Assembly (NCBI GenBank): GCA_003153505.1
Contig: PLZA01000019.1
Span: forward strand, 4,076-68,075
From: Candidatus Dormiibacterota bacterium
Lineage (GTDB): Bacteria > Chloroflexota > Dormibacteria > Aeolococcales > Aeolococcaceae
Reading direction: 5' to 3'
DNA length: 64,000 nucleotides
A model generated the notes under the pieces. That model was given only the letters and a program-made list of their open reading frames with translations. It ran no database searches and was not told the DNA's origin. A program made the translations under genes and the position numbers. This document shows positions 57,718 to 64,000 of the stretch, piece by piece. The stretch's first letter is position 1. Each line of letters opens with the position of its first letter.

Positions 57718-58272
57718 TCAGACCGGAGGCGGGCACTCCACAATGCTGAACGTGCCACCGGTGAGGTGGTTGCCGCTGCCATCGCGGAACTCATACGTAT
57801 AGTCGCCGGCAGGCAGCGAATCCGTTCCATCGGTTCCGACTGGATTTCTCAGGATGTTTCCCGGCTCGATGATGAGCTCGCCCGCCCCATACGATCCGCC
57901 CGTCCACGAAACGCTTCCCCCGGAGCCACCATCGCACGTTGTCACAGTCAGCACAGGCACAACGCCTGCCGGAGTTGGGGATGGTGGCGCGCAAGGGCCT
58001 TGTGGTGACGGCACGTACCCCGGCGAATCCGAGAAGCAGGGCGGAATCGACGGCGTTGCTGTTGGGGTTTCAGTGGCAGTGGACGTTGGCGTTGCCGAAG
58101 GTGCTGCGGTCGGTGCGGGCAGCGGAGTTGCCGCCAGGGTTGCGGTTGCGGACGGTGATGAGCTCGGCTGCGACGACGTTCTGGGCGATGCCGCGCAGGC
58201 AGTGAGGAGGAGGCATGCGGCTCCCGCACAGGCCATCACGAACCGGGTCGAGACTCCCGTTTGTGTCATCAC
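57718..58272 (-). CDS. Pro/Thr/Ser-rich lipoprotein
   Basis: Lipobox 'ACLLLTACAASP' followed by a low-complexity linker and small C-terminal domain. Confidence 0.65.
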   Translation of the reverse strand: MMTQTGVSTRFVMACAGAACLLLTACAASPRTSSQPSSSPSATATLAATPLPAPTAAPSATPTSTATETPTATPSIPPCFSDSPGYVPSPQGPCAPPSPTPAGVVPVLTVTTCDGGSGGSVSWTGGSYGAGELIIEPGNILRNPVGTDGTDSLPAGDYTYEFRDGSGNHLTGGTFSIVECPPPV

Positions 58273-58490
58273 AAAGATGGAACTCGGCGCATCGTGGCGG
58301 GGTTACACGAAGATCAGGGGGACGCCCTTCGCCTTTCCGTAGTCGCGGATGGGACGCGCAATCGACCGTCGATTGAACCTTCATCGATCGCATCGCCGCC
58401 CGCGCTCGGGTTGGCTGATTCGAATGGCACTCAGCTCCCCATGTCTGACGGTTAGCATCCCGTGGCGAGCGTTCTGCTCCGGAAAACGAG

Positions 58491-58880
58491 GTGAAGACGG
58501 TGCTTGATGATGCGATGCTGGTTCCAACGGTTGCGGTGACCGATCTCGACCGAGCGAAGCGCTTCTTCGGGGAGCAACTCGGTCTGTCCATGCTCGACGA
58601 GACGCCGTTTGCCGTTCGCTACGCCGCCGGAAAGGGCACGCAGGTGTCCGTCAGGCGCGGGCAGCCAAACGTCGGTCAGACTGTGGCGCACTTTGAGGTC
58701 GACGACCTGGACAGCCTGATCCGGGATCTGACCGCACGCGGGGTCACGTTCGAGGAGTACGAAACGCCGAAGACGACGAACTTCATCGCTCAGGTCGGAC
58801 CTGCCCGCGGCGCCTGGTTCAAGGATCCTGACGGCAACGTGTTCGGCCTCCGCGAGGGACCCGTTCCCGGCGCAAGCTAG
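58491..58880 (+). CDS. Glyoxalase/VOC family protein
   Basis: 'LVPTVAVTDLDRAKRFFGEQLGLSMLDETPFAVRYAAGKGTQVSV...ARGAWFKDPDGNVFGLRE'. Confidence 0.88.
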   Translation: MKTVLDDAMLVPTVAVTDLDRAKRFFGEQLGLSMLDETPFAVRYAAGKGTQVSVRRGQPNVGQTVAHFEVDDLDSLIRDLTARGVTFEEYETPKTTNFIAQVGPARGAWFKDPDGNVFGLREGPVPGAS

Positions 58881-58883
58881 GCT

Positions 58884-59327
58884 CTACGAGCCCCAGAACA
58901 CTCCGGTAAGTGTGAACCCGGCGACCAAGACACCGATCGCGCCCAGGGCTCCGGCAAGCTGAGGGAGTCGCGAAGCCTGGGGTGCAACCCCCAGGGCTGC
59001 CATCGCAAGAAGTCCCGCCGTGATGAGCAGGCCCAGACCGATGCTGAAGATTGCAAGAAAGCCGAGGGCGCCACAGCCAGCGGCTGCGGCTACCAACATC
59101 GTCTTGGCGATCGTACGGTGCTCGCTCAGAATCAGCCAAACACTCAGAGCCGCTGTGAGTGCCACAGCGGCGATATACGCGATCAGGAACGGCACTACCC
59201 CGGCGTTCGGCGAGGTTGCATCCTGGGATCGAATGTAGCCGTAGTAGACGCCATCCGTCGCAGCGGCGGCCACCGACGCCAGCATTGCGGTCACGGCATT
59301 CCTGCGCCATGCGACGCTGGTGATCAC
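58884..59327 (-). CDS. Small multi-TM membrane protein
   Basis: Four hydrophobic helices. Confidence 0.5.
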   Translation of the reverse strand: MITSVAWRRNAVTAMLASVAAAATDGVYYGYIRSQDATSPNAGVVPFLIAYIAAVALTAALSVWLILSEHRTIAKTMLVAAAAGCGALGFLAIFSIGLGLLITAGLLAMAALGVAPQASRLPQLAGALGAIGVLVAGFTLTGVFWGS

Positions 59328-59369
59328 AGCGCTCAGCGTAAACCGTTTTCGCGACCGTGGCTGACGCCG

Positions 59370-59885
59370 TCAGCTCGGATGCTCGGACCCCGCGGGCTCT
59401 TGCCACACGTCGCGTTCCCGCCAGCTGACGACGGTCGCAGCGATGAGCAGGGCGGTCGTCCCCAACGCCATGAAATAGCCAGGCCCGAGATATGCGTTGA
59501 ACCCATCCGATTCGGCGCGGCCGAGGTTGTCGATGTACTCGATGTACAGCCCGAGCGGTACCGCGAAGTCGAGCCCCACAAACAGGAATCGCATGAACCC
59601 AGCCGGCGGCGCGACGGTCAGCCGTGCGGCCACCGCGATCAGCACCAGGGCGACGAAGAGCATCCAGCTCGCCTGCTCCAGGCCGTTGACGATGACGTAG
59701 CGCCCGGTCGGCGTCACCACGCCCACCCAGTTGAAGAGCGTCGACGTCGCATACAGGACTGCCGCCGCGGTCAGCATCACGATCGCCAGCCGCTTCGGCC
59801 GATAGCGCTCTAACTGGTACTCAGCGAGCGACCTCAGGGGCACGCGCGAACCACGAGTTGACCGCCCTGTCGGCACGACGCGCAC
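59370..59885 (-). CDS. Membrane protein, unknown
   Basis: Four or five hydrophobic helices; start uncertain. Confidence 0.5.
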   Translation of the reverse strand: MRVVPTGRSTRGSRVPLRSLAEYQLERYRPKRLAIVMLTAAAVLYATSTLFNWVGVVTPTGRYVIVNGLEQASWMLFVALVLIAVAARLTVAPPAGFMRFLFVGLDFAVPLGLYIEYIDNLGRAESDGFNAYLGPGYFMALGTTALLIAATVVSWRERDVWQEPAGSEHPS

Positions 59886-59948
59886 AGCGTGACTATCATC
59901 TTTGCAATTCTGTCGCGCCGGTCATAGCACGCTCGGAGGTTATTGCCA

Positions 59949-62900
59949 GTGAGCATTCGCACTCGCGTCCGTCGGTGGCCGGTGCTTCGCCAGTTGACCA
60001 GCGGCGACCCGCTTGGTCGCGGGACCGCGGTGCGCTCCGCCCAAACCGAGCACATGATGCCCCGGACAAGGACGGCCGACCGCGTGATCAAAAGCATCTG
60101 CCCGTATTGCGCGGTCGGCTGCGGGCAGCGCGTCTACGTCAAGGGCGACCGGGTGGTGCAGATCGAGGGCGACCCGGACTCGCCGATATCGCGTGGGCGC
60201 CTCTGCCCGAAGGGCGCGGCGAGCGAGCAATTGGTCAACAGCCCTGGGCGGGTCACCACCGTGAAGTACCGGCGCCCGTACGGCACCGACTGGGAAGACC
60301 TCCCGCTCGACCGAGCGATGGAGATGATCGCCGACCGGGTCCTGGCGTCCCGGGAGCGCACGTGGGAGGACGCCGACGAGCACGGCCGCGGGTTGCACCG
60401 CACGCTCGGCATCGCGAGCCTCGGCGGCGCCACCCTGGACAACGAAGAGAACTACCTCATCAAGAAGCTCTTCACCGCAATCGGGGTTGTGCAGGTCGAG
60501 AATCAGGCCCGTATTTGACACAGCTCCACCGTCCCCAGTCTGGGGACTTCGTTCGGGCGTGGCGGAGCCACGACGTTCCAGCAGGACCTGCAGAACGCTG
60601 ACTGCATCGTCATTCAGGGTTCGAACATGGCCGAGTGCCATCCGGTCGGATTCCAGTGGGTGATGGAGGCCAAGGACCGGGGTGCCACCGTCATCCACAT
60701 CGACCCGCGCTTCACTCGAACGTCCGCGATGGCCGACCTCTACGTGCCGTTGCGCGCCGGGAGTGATATCGCGTTCCTCGGCGGGATCATCAACTACATC
60801 CTCAGCGGCGAGAAGTACTTTCGCGAGTATGTCGTGAGCTACACCAACGCTGCGACGATCATCAGCGAGGACTTTCAGGACGCGGACCAGCTCGATGGCT
60901 TCTTCTCCGGGTTCGACCCGAAAACGGGTACCTACGACACCACGAGCTGGGCGTACGAGGGAATGGAGACCGCCGCTGCCGCCGGGTCGCGCGCCGTCGC
61001 GGGCAGGCAGCCGCCAGCGCAGGCGGGCGGCGGAGGGGACGAGCTCGGCGGTCGCGGCGCGGCGCTGCCGCACAGCGAGGTGCGGCGCGACGAGAGCCTT
61101 GAGGACCCGTTCTGCGTTTTCCAGATCCTCAAGCGGCACTACGCGCGGTACACGCCCGAGATGGTCGAGCGGATCTGCGGCGTACCACCCGACCAGTTCG
61201 CCAAGGTCTGCGAGGCCGTCACCGCCAACAGCGGTCGCGAGCGGACGACGTCCTGGGTGTACTCGGTGGGGTGGACGCAGCACTCGGTGGGCGTGCAGTA
61301 CATCCGCGGCGCGGCGATCATCCAGCTGCTGCTGGGCAACATGGGCCGTCCGGGCGGGGGGATCCTGGCCTTGCGCGGGCACGCGAGCATCCAGGGTTCC
61401 ACGGATATCCCGACCTTGTTCGACCTGCTCCCCGGCTACCTCCCGATGCCGAAGGCGGGTGTGCACGGCTCCCTCGACGATTACCTCACATCGATCAAGA
61501 GTGACCGCCAGAAGGGCTTCTGGACGGCGGCCGACACGTACGTCGTGAGCCTGCTCAAGGCATGGTGGGGCGACGCCGCGACGCCGGAGAACGACTTCGG
61601 CTTCGGCTGGCTGCCGCGCATCAACGCCGACCACAGCAATTACCAGACCATCGTCGACATGCTCGACGGCAAGGTCGAGGGCTACTTCCTGCTCGGTCAG
61701 AACCCGGCGGTGGGCTCCGCAAACGGGAAGATGCAGCGGCTCGCCATGTCGCGCCTGCAATGGCTTGTTGTGCGCGACCTGAACCTGATCGAGTCGGCGA
61801 CGTTCTGGAAGGACGGTCCGGAGATCGCGACCGGGGAGATGCGCACCGAGGACATCGCGACCGAGGTCTTCTTCCTGCCGGCTGCGGCCCACACCGAGAA
61901 AGACGGCACCTTCACCCAGACGCAGCGACTGCTGCAGTGGCATCACAAGGCCGTCGAGCCATCGGGCGATTGCCGGAGCGAGCTGCACTTCTTCTACCAC
62001 CTCGGCCGGATGCTTCGAGAACGCCTCGAGACGTCAGCCCTCGACCGCGACCTGCCGTTGCGCCAACTCGTCTGGGAGTATCCGTTGCTCCAGGGAGACG
62101 AGCCTGATGCCGAGGCGGTGCTCCGCGAGATCAATGGCTGCCACCTGAGCGGCGAGAAGGCCGGCCAGTTGCTCAACAGTTTCGTCGAGATGAAGGCCGA
62201 CGGCTCCACCGCCGGCGGCTGCTGGATCTACACCGGTGTCTATAGCGACGGCGTCAACCAGTCGGCACGGCGCAAGCCAGGATCGGAGCAGTCGTGGGTT
62301 GCACCTGAGTGGGGCTGGGCCTGGCCGATGAACCGGCGCATCCTGTACAACCGCGCGTCTGCAGACCCTGCGGGGCGGCCCTGGAGCGAGCGCAAGGCCT
62401 ACGTCTGGTGGGACGAGGCCGCCGGGAAATGGACCGGTCATGACGTGCCCGACTTCCAGGCGACCAAGGCCCCGACGTTCCGGCCGGAGCCGGGCATCGG
62501 CGGTCCCGACGGGCTCGCAGGCGACGACCCCTTCATCATGCAGTCGGACGGCAAGGGCTGGCTCTACGCGCCGAGCGGACTCCTCGACGGGCCGTTGCCG
62601 GTGCATTACGAGCCCATCGAGTCGCCGCTGCGCAACGCGATGCACACACAGCAGTCGAACCCGACTCGCGAGATGTTTCCGCGCACCGAGAACCTCTCGA
62701 GCCCGTCGCCACCCGACCTGGGCGCCGAGGTGTTCCCCTACGTCGTCACCACCTATCGCCTCACCGAGCACCACACCGCAGGTGGCATGAGCCGGTGGTC
62801 CCCATACCTGGCCGAGCTGCAGCCGGAGTTCTTCTGCGAGGTATCGCCTGAACTTGCGGCCGAGCGAGGACTCGAGCATCTCGGTTGGGCCACCATCGTG

Positions 62901-63242
62901 ACCGCGCGCACCGCCATCGAGGCAAGGGTCCTGGTGACCGACCGGCTCACGCCGCTCACGGTGGGCGGACGGGTCATCCACCAGATCGGCCTGCCGTACC
63001 ACTGGGGGGTCGGTGGGGGCGGTGCGATCGTCAGCGGCGACTCGGCAAACGACCTGATGGGGGTGAGCCTCGACCCCAACGTCCACATCCAGGAGTCGAA
63101 GGCGGCTGCGTGCGATATCCAGCCGGGGCGGCGGCCGACAGGCGCGGCGCTCCCGCGCTTCGTCGAAGCGTATCGGCAGCGCGCCGGCCTCAGCGTCGAC
63201 ACCGGAACCACGCGGATCACGCCCCCGGGGGACGGCACCTGA
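59949..63242 (+). CDS. fdhA: Formate dehydrogenase alpha subunit, selenocysteine-containing (UGA Sec at 60516-60518)
   Basis: 'ICPYCAVGCGQRVYVKGDRVVQIEGDPDSPISRGRLCPKG'; the two ORFs are in frame across a TGA: 'VENQARI-U-HSSTVPSLGTSFGRGGATTFQQDLQNADCIVIQGSNMAECHPVGFQW'. Confidence 0.9.
60519..60547 (+). promoter_or_regulatory. Bacterial SECIS-like element
   Basis: Immediately 3' of TGA: CACAGCTCCACC-GTCCCC-AGTCT-GGGGAC; loop 19-23 nt after the UGA. Confidence 0.75.
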
Positions 63243-64000
63243 TGTCGCGCTGGACGAGGACGGCGGATCCCGCGGCCGACGCCGGCTGGAAGAACGCGCC
63301 GCCGCGCAAGGGATTCTTCACGGACAGCTCGATCTGCATCGGGTGCAAGGCGTGCGAGGTCGCCTGCAAGGAGTGGAACGGCATCCCCGAGGACGGCCTC
63401 GAGATGCTCGGCATGTCGTACGACAACACCGGTAGTCTCGGGGCGAGCACGTGGCGCCATGTCGCCTTCATCGAGCAGCCGCGACGGGCGGTCGCCGCAT
63501 CGGGCCTCACACCGCTGCCGGTCGTTGCAGCCAGACCTGGCGAGAACAGGTCCTTTGATGGCGCGGAGACCGGCATTCGCTGGTTGATGTCGTCGGATGT
63601 CTGCAAGCACTGCACCAACGCCGCCTGCCTCGACGTGTGTCCCACCGGGTCGCTGATGCGCACCGAGTTCGGGACCGTTGTGGTGCAGGACGACATTTGC
63701 AATGGCTGCGGGTACTGCATCCCCGCGTGCCCTTTCGGTGTCATCGACCGCCGCCAGGGCCCGCCGGGCACACGCAATGTCGGCATCGCACAGAAGTGCA
63801 CCCTGTGCTACGACCGTCTCGGAGACGGCATGACCCCGGCTTGCGCGCAGGCATGCCCGACGCAGTCGATCCAGTACGGCGATCTGGATGAGCTGCGTGT
63901 GCGCGCGCAGCACCGAGTCGATGCGCTCCACGCCGCAGGCGTCGCCGACGCGCAGCTCTACGGCGCCGATCCCAATGACGGCATCGGTGGCGCCGGGGCG
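63242..64000 (+). CDS. fdhB: Formate dehydrogenase beta (4Fe-4S) subunit, partial at window end
   Basis: 'DSSICIGCKACEVACKEWNGIPEDG', 'DVCKHCTNAACLDVCPTGSL', 'DICNGCGYCIPACPFGVIDRR'; TGATG overlap with fdhA. Confidence 0.92.
   Translation, partial: MSRWTRTADPAADAGWKNAPPRKGFFTDSSICIGCKACEVACKEWNGIPEDGLEMLGMSYDNTGSLGASTWRHVAFIEQPRRAVAASGLTPLPVVAARPGENRSFDGAETGIRWLMSSDVCKHCTNAACLDVCPTGSLMRTEFGTVVVQDDICNGCGYCIPACPFGVIDRRQGPPGTRNVGIAQKCTLCYDRLGDGMTPACAQACPTQSIQYGDLDELRVRAQHRVDALHAAGVADAQLYGADPNDGIGGAGA

Noticed and set aside
59943-60518. fdhA as a nonsense pseudogene split at TGA
   Set aside because: TGA falls at the known Sec position with continuous homology and a SECIS-like hairpin.
59940-62000. 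686-aa minus-strand ORF opposite fdhA, and similar long antisense ORFs (e.g. 223-1020, 5446-6522, 9977-11143, 16515-17810, 35316-36458)
   Set aside because: Low-complexity R/A/G/H/D-rich translations typical of the reverse strand of high-GC genes; opposite strand carries a clear protein family.
1-64000. CRISPR arrays, prophage structural genes, transposases
   Set aside because: No regularly spaced direct repeats, no DDE transposase or phage structural protein recognised in the ORF track.

Overview
High-GC (about 67-70% by eye) bacterial chromosomal window, Actinobacteriota/Chloroflexota/Dormibacterota-like, densely coding on both strands. Main blocks: an arsenic-detoxification locus (3.8-8.5 kb: arsR, arsN1-like acetyltransferase, arsI-like VOC protein, CoA-disulfide-reductase-like enzyme, usp, arsB-like permease); a branched-chain amino-acid/amide ABC transporter (livG-F-H-M plus binding protein, 14-18.8 kb); a drug-type ABC-2 exporter; two MFS paralogues next to a two-component system; pntB/pntA2/pntA1 transhydrogenase; many redox and lipid enzymes; an intact tRNA-Gly(GCC) at 49.87 kb; and, at the right edge, a selenocysteine-type formate dehydrogenase (in-frame TGA with a SECIS-like hairpin) followed by its Fe-S subunit. 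Strongest leads: (1) a 16-aa ORF with 7 cysteines (MSCECGCECDATCDCC) with a strong Shine-Dalgarno, ending one base before the arsI start, behind a promoter with two ArsR-like 5-6-5 inverted repeats; (2) two direct 48-bp copies of the 3' part of tRNA-Gly at 55.7 and 57.6 kb, whose flanks match in the pattern expected for two tandem integrase-less elements at the tRNA, one about 1.9 kb with one cyclase-hydrolase gene; (3) tiny ORFs with strong Shine-Dalgarno sites (MAEGAGWG, MATWGDLENWG) upstream of the two MFS genes, beside a multi-TM histidine kinase whose response regulator lacks an output domain; (4) a leaderless-looking leader peptide (…RLTRRRWLDWGRNRSDRASCPA) before a rhodanese; (5) a class-III aminotransferase homologue with Pro at the PLP-lysine position. 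All calls come from reading the sequence; no database searches were run.
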